Shown piece after piece: positions 1 through 7,695 of a stretch of DNA of 64,000 nt (the first letter of the stretch is position 1; each line of letters starts with the position of its first letter). The DNA is from Ruminococcus sp. (GTDB lineage Bacteria > Bacillota > Clostridia > Oscillospirales > Ruminococcaceae), in assembly GCA_017470905.1 (NCBI GenBank), contig JAFUXL010000009.1:1-64000 (forward strand), read 5' to 3'. Below the pieces are notes generated by a model that was given only the letters and a program-made list of their open reading frames with translations, was not told the origin of the DNA and ran no database searches. A program made the position numbers and the translations under genes.

Positions 1-151
1 ACCGTAGGCTATACGGGAATTTACGCCTGTGGACTGTACATGAACTTGTGAGTAGACAGTGGCTTGTCACTTTCAAAAGCATACAGGTTGAAGCAGGAAT
101 TTTCTCAATATGGGTATGTTTGTCCATATTTTGAGTAGCAGATTGTAAAAA
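1..151. other. Leader region upstream of the kinase gene
   Basis: No gene is supported here. The stretch ends in a short inverted repeat and then the kinase start codon. No clear Shine-Dalgarno sequence or sigma-A promoter is visible, so the promoter of the island may lie upstream of the window or be of a different type. Confidence 0.5.
104..135. promoter_or_regulatory. Inverted repeat, candidate operator or hairpin
   Basis: The arms aatatgg (107-113) and ccatatt (124-130) are perfect inverted copies around a 10-nt spacer, with weaker pairing outward (ctc/gag). The repeat ends about 20 nt before the kinase start codon. It could be a repressor site or a 5' UTR hairpin; only the symmetry is seen. 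Confidence 0.3.
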
Positions 152-1450
152 ATGGCTGGTTTAGCAACAGGAACTACTGTCACAACAGAAAAAGGTCTTT
201 CCGTGAAAATCGAAAGCATGATTGGCGAGGGTGGTCAGGGAAGAGTTTACAAGGTAAATTACAACGGCAAGCCCAAAGTCCTCAAAATGTATAAGGAGGA
301 GTCCGTCAAAAATCTTGAATGGTTCCGTCAGAACCTCAAACGCAATATAAGCAACGGTGCGCCCTCCGAAAAATTTATCTGGCCGGAGGACATTACCAGG
401 GACGTGAACGGCACTTTCGGCTATATCATGGAGCTGCGCCCCTCGGACTACGTCACCTTTGATGATATTCTCCTCGCAAAATGCGAATTTTCATCATTCA
501 CCGCAATGATAAACTGCGCCCTGAATATAGTATCCGCATTCCGTGTACTCCACAGAAAGGGCTATGTATACCAGGATTTGAACAACGGAAATTTCTTCGT
601 GCGCATATCGGACGGCGATGTACTCATATGCGACAACGATAATGTCTCCGACCCCGACCACCCCTCGGGAATTGCAGGAAAGGCAAGATATATGGCTCCC
701 TCCGTTGTAATGGGAGGAAAGCCCAGCCGTCTTACAGACCGCTTTTCGCTCGGAGTATGCCTCTTCATGCTCTTCATGAGATGTCACCCCCTTGAGGGCG
801 TGCGTACACTCAGCGCACCCGAAATGAATGACTATTATTTACAGCTCCACTACGGAAAACAGCCCCTCTTCATCGCCGACCCCAACGACAAGTCCAACGG
901 ATATACACAGGAAATACACGGCAATTTCTTCCGCAGATGGCCTCTCATGACAAAGCAGATTAAGGAACTTTTCACGAGGACTTTCAGTCAGGAGGCTATG
1001 CTCAAAAACGAGGCAAAATATCCTATCGAGACAGAATGGTGCAAGGCTCTGCTCCAGTTCCGCACGTACTTTCTGAGATGTCCGCTCTGCGGAAAGGAGA
1101 CATACAACGACAGCTCCTCTCCCGTGTGCAAGTGCTGCAAAAAGCCCTACCCCATGCACGGAATTATAAATATCGGAAAATACAATATCCCGATTGTAAA
1201 GGACGTGGGTATCTATCAGGAGCATATAGACGACTTCTCGACGGAGGAGCAGTTCTATTCAAAGAGAATAGGCACGGTGCGCACGAAATCAAGCGAAAAT
1301 CTCGTTGCCGTTTCCAACCTCTCCGATATAAACTGGTCACTCGACCTCAACGGAAAATCGGGAATTGCCGAGGCAGGCGGAACATTCAGGCTCTTTGACG
1401 GTATGTCCGTAAAAATCGGCAACAGCAGAATGGATATAAATCTTGAATAA
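152..1450 (+). CDS. Ser/Thr protein kinase with C-terminal zinc ribbon (TerY-P-type kinase)
   Basis: A soluble eukaryotic-like kinase of 432 residues. Seen: glycine loop G25-E-G-G-Q-G30, catalytic lysine K45, a catalytic loop with D142 and N147 where HRD is replaced by YQD, metal-binding D161 in DNDN instead of DFG, and APS at 182-184 in place of APE. The key catalytic residues remain, so activity is likely, but the kinase is of the non-RD type. A zinc ribbon follows (C310, C313, C326, C328/C329), then a beta-rich tail of about 100 residues. There is no transmembrane segment or PASTA domain. It heads a run of VWA, PP2C and TerY-C-like genes, which is the gene set of TerY-P phosphorylation triads; there the kinase and PP2C are thought to set the phosphorylation state of the VWA partner. 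That partnership is inferred. The start lacks a good ribosome binding site but fits the kinase N-terminus. Confidence 0.85.
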   Translation: MAGLATGTTVTTEKGLSVKIESMIGEGGQGRVYKVNYNGKPKVLKMYKEESVKNLEWFRQNLKRNISNGAPSEKFIWPEDITRDVNGTFGYIMELRPSDYVTFDDILLAKCEFSSFTAMINCALNIVSAFRVLHRKGYVYQDLNNGNFFVRISDGDVLICDNDNVSDPDHPSGIAGKARYMAPSVVMGGKPSRLTDRFSLGVCLFMLFMRCHPLEGVRTLSAPEMNDYYLQLHYGKQPLFIADPNDKSNGYTQEIHGNFFRRWPLMTKQIKELFTRTFSQEAMLKNEAKYPIETEWCKALLQFRTYFLRCPLCGKETYNDSSSPVCKCCKKPYPMHGIINIGKYNIPIVKDVGIYQEHIDDFSTEEQFYSKRIGTVRTKSSENLVAVSNLSDINWSLDLNGKSGIAEAGGTFRLFDGMSVKIGNSRMDINLE

Positions 1451-1465
1451 TATATAATCAGTATA

Positions 1466-1594
1466 TTTCCGCCCTCTGCGGCGGAAATAAATACCCGTTC
1501 CACCGCCCACGGCGGCGGGAATAAAAAACAAAACACAAAAAATTTATGCACTATGCACTAATTATGAATTATGCATTATGAATTATGCATTAAT
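1466..1594. repeat. Two GC-rich hairpins plus an ATTATGAATTATGCAT repeat
   Basis: Hairpins at 1466-1487 (tttccgcc/ggcggaaa) and 1497-1522 belong to the dispersed intergenic hairpin family of this window. The AT-rich stretch 1555-1594 consists of overlapping attatgaattatgcat words that recur at 56894-56924 and 60541-60567. No gene lies here. Confidence 0.7.
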
Positions 1595-1612
1595 TACAAG
1601 GGAGGATTTTTT

Positions 1613-2422
1613 ATGTGCGAAACAGAATTTGAACCGAATGACGGCGGTATGATTGTGATTGACCCGGTTGAATGCATAAACCGCAGAATTACCCCCATTT
1701 TCTTCATGATTGACAACTCCAAAAGCATGGAGGGTTCAAAAATGGCTACCGTCAACTCGGCTATGGAAGAAATCATGAACGACCTCAAAAATTTCAACAA
1801 CGCAGACGCAGAACTCCGCTTTGCCGTCCTCAGTTTCGGCGTGGAATGCAGGTGGGAAACAGGCGAGGGCGGTCTGATAAGCTGTGACGGCTTCTGGAAT
1901 GAACTTAGTGCCGCAGATGTCGGTCTTACCTGTTTCAATACGGCTTGCTCGGAACTGAAGGAAAAGCTTTCGGGCAGTCACGGATTTTTTAAGTTTGCCG
2001 CAGGAAAAACCATAACTCCCCCCGTTCTCGTCCTCATGACGGACGGAAACGCAAATGACGGCAACAAGGACGGCGAAACTGGCATTGCCGAACTCAGCGG
2101 AAACAAGTATTTCAACGGCTCGTACAAGGTCGCTATCGCAATCGGCAAGGAGGCTAACCAGAAGCTTTGCGAAAACTTCACGGGCGACAAGGAACTTGTC
2201 TACACGGCTTATAATTCCCTCGCCCTCAAAAAGATACTGGAGGGAGTTATCAAGTGTTCCGTTGCGGTAAGCTCTTCGGGTACTTCGGACACGCAGGTTA
2301 TTCAGGAGCCTGACCCCGTAAAGCCCCGTGTTGACCTCGTAAAGAGGGCAATCGAGGAGGAATTTGAGGAAGAGGAACTCACGGATATAAATATCGAAAT
2401 CGACGACAACGACTGGGATTAA
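1613..2422 (+). CDS. VWA-domain protein 1 (TerY-like)
   Basis: A cytosolic von Willebrand A protein of 269 residues. The start at 1613 follows GGGAGG at 1600-1605; an upstream in-frame ATG lies in repeat DNA and lacks a ribosome binding site. The metal-ion-dependent adhesion site is intact: D34-N-S36-K-S38, a downstream threonine in GLTCFNTAC, and an aspartate in MTDGNAND. The rest is a single Rossmann-like VWA fold followed by a tail of about 50 residues that is very acidic (EEEFEEEELTD) and ends IDDNDWD. No signal peptide or membrane segment. It is the first of three tandem paralogues between a kinase and a PP2C gene, matching TerY of TerY-P triads. VWA proteins of this kind act as metal-dependent adaptors; the bound partner is not known. 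Confidence 0.87.
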   Translation: MCETEFEPNDGGMIVIDPVECINRRITPIFFMIDNSKSMEGSKMATVNSAMEEIMNDLKNFNNADAELRFAVLSFGVECRWETGEGGLISCDGFWNELSAADVGLTCFNTACSELKEKLSGSHGFFKFAAGKTITPPVLVLMTDGNANDGNKDGETGIAELSGNKYFNGSYKVAIAIGKEANQKLCENFTGDKELVYTAYNSLALKKILEGVIKCSVAVSSSGTSDTQVIQEPDPVKPRVDLVKRAIEEEFEEEELTDINIEIDDNDWD

Positions 2423-2436
2423 TAAAAATTAACTTT

Positions 2437-2493
2437 GCCCCTGTCCATGACGGGGCAATAAAAATTACCCTCCCCCGTCAGTAACGGGGACAG
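2437..2493. repeat. Two GC-rich intergenic hairpins
   Basis: gcccctgtccatgacggggc (2437-2456) and a related cccccgtcagtaacgggg stem at about 2472-2489 lie between VWA genes 1 and 2. They fit the window-wide hairpin family, but no run of T follows, so they are not obvious terminators. Confidence 0.55.
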
Positions 2494-2516
2494 CAGAGAA
2501 AAAGAGGTGTTTTCAT

Positions 2517-3302
2517 ATGACTGATATTATGGAGCCGGGCGGAATGATTGACAATATGCCCGTGAACGAAATCGCAGGAAGAAGAATAACCCCTGTGATA
2601 TTTATGATTGACGTTTCGGGAAGTATGAGCGGCTCAAAAATCCGCACTGTGAACAGCGCAATGCAGGATATTGTGAACGATTTGTCAAATTTCAGCAACT
2701 CCGACTCGGAGATACGCTATGCCGTAATGAGCTTTACGGACAGCTGCAAATGGGAAACGGGCGAGCAGGGTCTTATTCAGTGTGACGGCTTGTGGCAGGA
2801 TTTGAGTACCTACGGCGGCACTTCGTTCAATCAGGCTTGTCTCGTCCTGAAAGACCGTATGTCGGGAAAAAAGGAAAACGGTCTTTTTAAATTCGCATCG
2901 GGAAAAACCATAACACCGCCCGTTGTTATCCTCCTCACGGACGGATACCCCACGGACGGAGACGCAAACGGCATGACAGGCATAAGTGAGCTGCGAAAGA
3001 ATAAGTATTTCCAAGGCTCTTACAAGGTTGCAATCGCAATAGGCGATGACGCTAATCTTATTCTCTGCCGCAATTTCACGGAGGATGAAGAGCTTGTATA
3101 CACCGTGTACAGTTCAAAAGTCCTTGAAGCGGTGCTGAAAGCCGTTGTAAAAAATTCCGTTTCGGTAAGCTCTTCGGGCGCATCGGATATTTCGACAGTC
3201 AAAAATCCGAACGAATTTTCCGTGAACACCGAGCAGCTTGCCGGTGCAATAAAAAACGAAATCCCCGACACCTTTTCAACCGAAATAAAGGACTGGGACT
3301 GA
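2517..3302 (+). CDS. VWA-domain protein 2 (TerY-like)
   Basis: A cytosolic VWA protein of 261 residues, paralogous to its two neighbours along its whole length. MIDAS residues: D32-V-S34-G-S36, the threonine in GGTSFNQAC, and TDGYPTDGD. The start follows AGAGGTG with proper spacing. The C-terminus is shorter and less acidic than in paralogue 1 but again ends in KDWD. Shared blocks among the three include SxSEIRYAVMSF-like, CKWETGEQGL, KFASGKTITPPVVILLTDG and NFTEDEELVYT. The copies have diverged, which points to retention for separate partners rather than a recent duplication. The role is inferred from position beside kinase and phosphatase genes. Confidence 0.87.
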   Translation: MTDIMEPGGMIDNMPVNEIAGRRITPVIFMIDVSGSMSGSKIRTVNSAMQDIVNDLSNFSNSDSEIRYAVMSFTDSCKWETGEQGLIQCDGLWQDLSTYGGTSFNQACLVLKDRMSGKKENGLFKFASGKTITPPVVILLTDGYPTDGDANGMTGISELRKNKYFQGSYKVAIAIGDDANLILCRNFTEDEELVYTVYSSKVLEAVLKAVVKNSVSVSSSGASDISTVKNPNEFSVNTEQLAGAIKNEIPDTFSTEIKDWD

Positions 3303-3362
3303 AAATAATCCGCAGAGTGACAATTTTCGGGATTTTTCCGCATATTGTATAAAGGATAAAAA

Positions 3363-3430
3363 AATATTTTCCCCCGTCACATGAGGAGCAGTAAAAAAAT
3401 ATACCATTCCCTCCGCCTGTGCGGAGGGAA
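3363..3430. repeat. GC-rich hairpins before VWA gene 3
   Basis: The stem ccctccgcctgtgcggaggg at 3409-3428 is a near-perfect palindrome followed by the aaaataaaaagtataaaaatttt tail typical of the dispersed element family. A weaker cccccgtcacatgaggag copy lies just before it. Confidence 0.6.
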
Positions 3431-3481
3431 AATAAAAAGTATAAAAATTTTCGGACTAATTTAAAAGAAAGGAAGATTTTA

Positions 3482-4306
3482 ATGCCATTGAACGAAACAG
3501 AAAGTCTATTTTCGGGCGGCATGATAGAAAGTCAGGAATATAAAACAGATGTCATAAGCGCATTGAAAATTACTCCCGTTTTCTTCATGATAGATATATC
3601 ACAGAGCATGGCAGGAAATAAAATCGGCATAGTCAATTCCACAATGGAGGAAATTGTCAGAGAACTGCACGATTACAACAGCTCCGACTCGGAGATACGC
3701 TTTGCCATTCTCAGCTTCGGCACAAACTGCACATGGGAAACGGGCGATGAGGGTCTTATCCCCTGTGAGGGCTTCTGGAATGACCTCTCCGTGGACGGTC
3801 TGACATATTTCAATACCGCCTGCCGCACTCTCAAGGAAAAGCTTTCGGGTACGAACGGCTTCTTTAAATTCGCCGCAGGACGGACGATTACTCCGCCTGT
3901 TATTATCCTCCTTACGGACGGCTATGCAAACGATGCAAATTTTAACTCAAACGGCGATGAGGGTATCGCAGAGCTTAACAAAAACAAGTACTTCCGTGGT
4001 GCTTACAGAATTGCCATAGCTGTGGGAGACGGCGCAAATCAGACGCTCTGCGAAAATTTCACGGGCGACAAGGAGCTTGTATATACCACCCACAACACGG
4101 CGGCTCTGAGAAAAATTCTCAATATCGTTGTAAAAAATTCCGTAACGGTAAGCTCTTCGGGTGTTTCGCAGCTAAATTCCGCAGATGTCAAAATAGACGA
4201 GGTTGCCCCGTCTACGGTTGTACTCAAAAAACAGCTGCAAAACGAGGTAAAGGCAGACAAGAAAATTTCAGACGATTTCAATGTTGTTGATGACGACTGG
4301 GATTAA
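3482..4306 (+). CDS. VWA-domain protein 3 (TerY-like)
   Basis: A cytosolic VWA protein of 274 residues. The start at 3482 is chosen because AAAGGAAG precedes it; the upstream ATG at 3419 lies inside a hairpin repeat. MIDAS is intact: D38-I-S40-Q-S42, threonine in GLTYFNTAC, and LLTDGYANDAN. The C-terminal tail (about residues 235-274) is lysine- and aspartate-rich and ends VVDDDWD, so all three paralogues share the final W-D. The PP2C gene begins 17 nt after its stop behind a GTGGAGG site, so the two are very likely co-transcribed. Family knowledge: TerY-type VWA proteins work with PP2C and a kinase. Which VWA copy pairs with which partner cannot be told from sequence. Confidence 0.87.
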   Translation: MPLNETESLFSGGMIESQEYKTDVISALKITPVFFMIDISQSMAGNKIGIVNSTMEEIVRELHDYNSSDSEIRFAILSFGTNCTWETGDEGLIPCEGFWNDLSVDGLTYFNTACRTLKEKLSGTNGFFKFAAGRTITPPVIILLTDGYANDANFNSNGDEGIAELNKNKYFRGAYRIAIAVGDGANQTLCENFTGDKELVYTTHNTAALRKILNIVVKNSVTVSSSGVSQLNSADVKIDEVAPSTVVLKKQLQNEVKADKKISDDFNVVDDDWD

Positions 4307-4323
4307 TACCGTGGAGGTAATCA

Positions 4324-6462
4324 ATGAAACAGATTTGCTCTTTTAATGTCGTGCAGAGAGGTGCAAGGCATATTGACGAAAATCTTCCGCTTCAGGACTG
4401 TTCGTATTCGGAGAGCGGCGAAATTACAGACCCCAATTCAAAGTATACGGGAAAGTATCATATCGCCGTAATTTCGGACGGACATGGCAGTCCGCAGTAT
4501 TTCCGCAGCGACAGAGGCTCAAAATTCGCCTGCGAAGCCGCAAGGGATGTTTTCCTCACCGTAATGAACAAGGTGACGGATATTACAACACAGAAAAATC
4601 AGACCAATCTCAAAAAGCTTATCTATCAGCAGTGGTTCGACAGGGTAAAGACGGATTTTATAAATAATCCCTTTACACAGCAGGAATTGGATATAATCAG
4701 GAATAAAATGCCCGATGCCGATACGAAAGAACAGCTCGAAAAGCTCCGTTCTTATCATGAAAGATACAAAAAGGGCGAGGATTTTCAGAAAGCATACGGC
4801 TGTACGCTGATTGCCGTCCTGTTCTGCGAAAAATATACGCTTGCCGTCCAGACGGGTGACGGAACCTGTGTTGCCTTTTATGAGGACTGCTCCTGCAACA
4901 AGCCCATTGCGGCGGACAGCAGGTCTATGGCTAATCAGACCTCTTCTCTCTGCGACCTGCGCCCCGAGGATTGCAGAATACATATATTCGGGAAAAATCC
5001 GATTGCCGTATTCCTCGCTTCTGACGGCATGGACGACTCTTTCGGACAGGGCGAGGGGCTGTATAATTACTACAGGAAAGTATGCTTCAATTTCGCAGAC
5101 AGGGGCGGCGGCTACAGGGATATTCTCGAAAATGAACTCATCTCCGTAAGCCGCAACGGAAGCAAGGACGATATGTCGATTGCAGGTATTTATGACCTCG
5201 TACAGCTTAAAAGATTTAAGGAAATTTTCAGAAAACAGCACGACCTCGGCGAAAAAAAAATCCAACTCTACGAACTCAAGGACAAACAGGGCGGCGTGAG
5301 CGAATACTCCCTGAATGCGGCTAAAAGCAATATGGAAAAATATGAAAAGGAATATCAGGATAAAGAAAACGAGTTAAAGGGAATTAACAAAACCATCGGC
5401 AAGCTGAAAGAGCTGTTAAATAAAATTACCAACTGGTTCCAAAGGCACAGAGTTTTAAAACCCGAAGAACGTCAGAAGGTAATTTCCGTATTAAATCAGA
5501 GCATAGAAGAAAAAGACAGGGAGATTGCCGAAAGTCAGAAAAAGATAGATTGTTATCAAAAACTGGTAGAGGCTGAAAAGGCAGCAATAAAAAAGGCAGA
5601 GGACGAAAAGTCAAAATATAACGGTTTTAAAACGGATATTGCAAAGAATTATCAGGATTATCTGAATGCGGAAAAAATTCTCAGAGAGAACGAAAAAGCA
5701 CGCATAAATGCCGAAAGCGACAAATCGTCAGCCAGAGAGAATTTTGAGAAAGCAAGGGCAAAATACGAAAATCTCAGAAATACAAAGGACAGCGGCGAGC
5801 GTGAGATTACAGCACACAGTGCATATATCACCAGAAAGGACATGGAAATCAGCGCAGAAATAAGGGAAATCCTTGCGCAGGATATTCCGCACGAGGAAGA
5901 AATTATCCCGGCTGAACAAGATATTATCCCCGTTGAGAAAGAAATTATCCCGAACGAAGAGGAAATTACCGCCGCAGAGGAAGAAATTGCTCCGAATGTT
6001 CAGAATAACCCTGAAAAAGATGTTGACGATGTGTTGAAACAATTTGTAATATCGGATATTTCGGAAACTCCCGAAAATCCCGAAAGTCCCGTCACGGACA
6101 AAGAGGAGGAAATCAAGCCCGAACTCGAACCGAAAGAGATTGAAATCCTTGACGATACAAAAGCCGATGATACTGCGGAAAAGACGGTTTCCGAAAATCT
6201 CATTGATGAAATAAACGAGGAAATCAAGCACTCAGACAACCATGACGAGGACACAAAGGACAGAAAGAACACGGGCTTGATAATCTCCGAAAATCTGAAC
6301 CAGACCGCTGACGGCAGCAAAAATGCGGCTCCCTCGTATCAGGAAGAGATTATCCCCGATAAAATGGGATTTGACGAGCTTGCAAAGGCTGCGGACGATG
6401 TGTATAATAAATCCGATGCGGACGGGGATTTGACCGGCAGCACACCAAAAGCGGATAATTGA
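4324..6462 (+). CDS. PP2C-type protein phosphatase with long coiled coil and acidic repeats
   Basis: 712 residues in three parts. Residues 1 to about 285 form a PPM/PP2C phosphatase: the QRGARHIDENLPLQD entry motif, metal-binding S51-D-G-H-G55, VQTGDGTCVAF, SDGMDDSF and the late KDDMSIAGIYD. These bind two divalent metals and hydrolyse phospho-Ser/Thr. Residues about 285-505 are charged, heptad-like and almost surely coiled coil. Residues 524-558 hold five 7-residue repeats (EEEIIPA, EQDIIPV, EKEIIPN, EEEITAA, EEEIAPN) inside a disordered acidic tail. A further EEIIPD occurs near residue 677. TerY-P phosphatases are normally much shorter, so the coiled coil and tail are an unusual addition, perhaps a scaffold. 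It likely reverses phosphorylation by the kinase at 152; this is inferred from operon position. Confidence 0.88.
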   Translation: MKQICSFNVVQRGARHIDENLPLQDCSYSESGEITDPNSKYTGKYHIAVISDGHGSPQYFRSDRGSKFACEAARDVFLTVMNKVTDITTQKNQTNLKKLIYQQWFDRVKTDFINNPFTQQELDIIRNKMPDADTKEQLEKLRSYHERYKKGEDFQKAYGCTLIAVLFCEKYTLAVQTGDGTCVAFYEDCSCNKPIAADSRSMANQTSSLCDLRPEDCRIHIFGKNPIAVFLASDGMDDSFGQGEGLYNYYRKVCFNFADRGGGYRDILENELISVSRNGSKDDMSIAGIYDLVQLKRFKEIFRKQHDLGEKKIQLYELKDKQGGVSEYSLNAAKSNMEKYEKEYQDKENELKGINKTIGKLKELLNKITNWFQRHRVLKPEERQKVISVLNQSIEEKDREIAESQKKIDCYQKLVEAEKAAIKKAEDEKSKYNGFKTDIAKNYQDYLNAEKILRENEKARINAESDKSSARENFEKARAKYENLRNTKDSGEREITAHSAYITRKDMEISAEIREILAQDIPHEEEIIPAEQDIIPVEKEIIPNEEEITAAEEEIAPNVQNNPEKDVDDVLKQFVISDISETPENPESPVTDKEEEIKPELEPKEIEILDDTKADDTAEKTVSENLIDEINEEIKHSDNHDEDTKDRKNTGLIISENLNQTADGSKNAAPSYQEEIIPDKMGFDELAKAADDVYNKSDADGDLTGSTPKADN
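5893..5997 (+). repeat. Five 21-nt in-frame degenerate repeats
   Basis: Five units of 21 nt built on gaagaaattatcccg encode EE(E/Q)(E/D)IIP-type heptapeptides in the phosphatase tail. The DNA copies differ by several substitutions, so they are older than the 48-nt repeats at 28877. Confidence 0.75.
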
Positions 6463-6493
6463 TTTTTCGGAATTAAGAAAGGAGTACCGCCGC

Positions 6494-6859
6494 ATGGCTT
6501 CAAAAAAAGTTGCACAGCTTCTCCTGTGCAGGTGCAGCAGAAACAAGGAATTGTTCGGCATAACCATGGAACAAAGAACAAGCAATGAATGGGAATTTAT
6601 GTATTCCTATCCGATAGAAGAAAAAAGAACCGAGTCCGAGGGCTTTGACAGCAACACCGTAACGGCGAGTATGTATTTTTCGTCATCGTTTGCAGGCTGT
6701 CCCTACTGCCGCACACTGAGCTTTTTTCAGTGCGGAATATGCCACAGAATTAACTGCAATCCAAAGGACGGCGACTCCGCCGAATGCGCATGGTGCAGTG
6801 CAAGGCTGACCGAATTTGACAATCAGGACGAGACGACCGTTCCCACGGGGGCTGACTAA
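6494..6859 (+). CDS. Small TerY-C-like zinc-ribbon protein 1
   Basis: 121 residues, soluble. The N-terminal half (MASKKVAQLLLCRCSRNKELFGITME...) gives way to a zinc-binding C-terminal half: GCPYC at about 69-73, CGIC, NC, and CAWC at about 99-102, making two zinc knuckles. The order GC-P-x-C, C-x-x-C, C, C-x-W-C resembles the TerY-C metal-binding domain that follows the VWA domain in single-chain TerY proteins. Here it is a separate polypeptide, downstream of three VWA proteins that lack it. The ribosome binding site is AAAGGAG, and the gene lies 31 nt after the PP2C stop. A regulatory role as a detached metal-binding module of the VWA proteins is inferred. Confidence 0.75.
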   Translation: MASKKVAQLLLCRCSRNKELFGITMEQRTSNEWEFMYSYPIEEKRTESEGFDSNTVTASMYFSSSFAGCPYCRTLSFFQCGICHRINCNPKDGDSAECAWCSARLTEFDNQDETTVPTGAD

Positions 6860-6872
6860 TCCGATTGCAGGG

Positions 6873-7015
6873 AAAGGAACTATGATTGGGCAAATTTAAA
6901 ATTGTTCGTGATAATATGCAGAAAATATAATAAAAATACTCTTCCCTCCGCCGCAGGCGGAGAGAACAGGGACAAAACATAAAAATTTCCGTGAATTATT
7001 TTAAAATGCTCATCT
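6873..7015 (+). repeat. MITE-like element, copy 1
   Basis: About 143 bp. The left end aaaggaactatgattgggca (6873-6892) and right end ttaaaatgctcatc (7001-7014) are imperfect inverted copies of each other. The centre holds the ccctccgccgcaggcggag hairpin (6944-6962) followed by an acaaaacataaaaattt tail. The same layout recurs at 13147-13245 and, in reverse orientation, at 49654-49764. The right end lies directly before the next gene's ribosome binding site. Confidence 0.65.
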
Positions 7016-7032
7016 GTAGAAAGGAATTTAAA

Positions 7033-7398
7033 ATGACTTCGAAAAAAATTGCGCAGGTTCTGCTGTGCAGATGCAGTAAAAATAAAAATTTGTTCGGCAT
7101 AACCATAGAGAAAAGAAATGACGATAACTGGGATATGATGTATTCCTATCCCATTGACGAGGAAAGGGCTAAGTCGGAGGGCTTTGACATGACTTCAATC
7201 GTTGCCGATGTCTACAGCACAGCTTCCTACGGCGGCTGTCCTTTCTGCAAACAGACCAATTTCGTAAGGTGCGGCGGCTGCGGACAGATAAGCTGTCACA
7301 CAACGGGAAATACCACAAATACCTGCGGCTGGTGCGGCACGCATATGACGGATATTGCATATCGTGGCAAAATGAAGCTTAAAACGGGCGAGGATTGA
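7033..7398 (+). CDS. Small TerY-C-like zinc-ribbon protein 2
   Basis: 121 residues, a full-length paralogue of the preceding small protein: MTSKKIAQVLLCRCSKNKNLFGITIE matches it almost residue for residue. Zinc ligands are GCPFC, CGGCGQISC and CGWC. The start at 7033 is chosen by alignment to the paralogue and an AAGGAAT site; the upstream in-frame ATG at 6991 falls in the mobile element. It is the last gene before a rho-independent terminator, so it probably closes the first transcription unit. Two nearly equal-sized copies separated by a mobile-element copy suggest local duplication followed by divergence. Confidence 0.75.
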   Translation: MTSKKIAQVLLCRCSKNKNLFGITIEKRNDDNWDMMYSYPIDEERAKSEGFDMTSIVADVYSTASYGGCPFCKQTNFVRCGGCGQISCHTTGNTTNTCGWCGTHMTDIAYRGKMKLKTGED

Positions 7399-7401
7399 TT
7401 T

Positions 7402-7440
7402 AGGGCAGACCTGTTTCACCTGAAACGGGTCTGCTTTTTT
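7402..7440 (+). terminator. Rho-independent terminator
   Basis: The stem gcagacctgttt / aaacgggtctgc around the short loop cacctg is followed by seven T. It ends the kinase-VWA-phosphatase-zinc-ribbon unit. Confidence 0.85.
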
Positions 7441-7695
7441 TAATTATCCGTAATCCTCCGCAAGGTGGGGAGATATTCCCGAAAATCATCAATATGCATA
7501 TTGAACAAATACTATCTGCAAAAAATGTCTGAATTGACATTTTTATTCCGTACATACTGCAAACGATTGACTTTTACTTAAATGTATGATAAAATGTAAT
7601 ATGACTGGTTTAAAATTCTTTATTATAGAAAACAACTCCCTGCCATAGGCGGGGGGAAAAGACAGAATATAAAACTATATCGGAGAGGTCTCAAA
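7441..7695 (+). other. Intergenic region with promoter and hairpin
   Basis: No gene is supported. The interval holds a weak hairpin near 7455, the sigma-A promoter at 7567-7595 and a ccctgccataggcgggg hairpin at about 7634-7650 in the 5' UTR of the next gene. Confidence 0.6.
7567..7595 (+). promoter_or_regulatory. Sigma-A promoter for the membrane protein-Hsp70 unit
   Basis: -35 TTGACT (7567-7572), 17-nt spacer, -10 TAAAAT (7590-7595), about 100 nt before the next start codon and after a terminator. This makes 7696 onward a separate transcription unit. Confidence 0.75.

Noticed and set aside
152..1450. A PknB-type membrane kinase with PASTA repeats
   Set aside because: No transmembrane helix or PASTA domain follows the kinase; a zinc ribbon and soluble tail do.
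2437..3430. GC-rich hairpins between VWA genes as rho-independent terminators
   Set aside because: Most lack a following T run and carry A-rich tails instead, and they recur as a repeat family in many gaps.
4519..5265. A 248-residue minus-strand ORF inside the PP2C gene
   Set aside because: It is an antisense shadow of the phosphatase frame with no ribosome binding site, and its composition lacks protein-like motifs.
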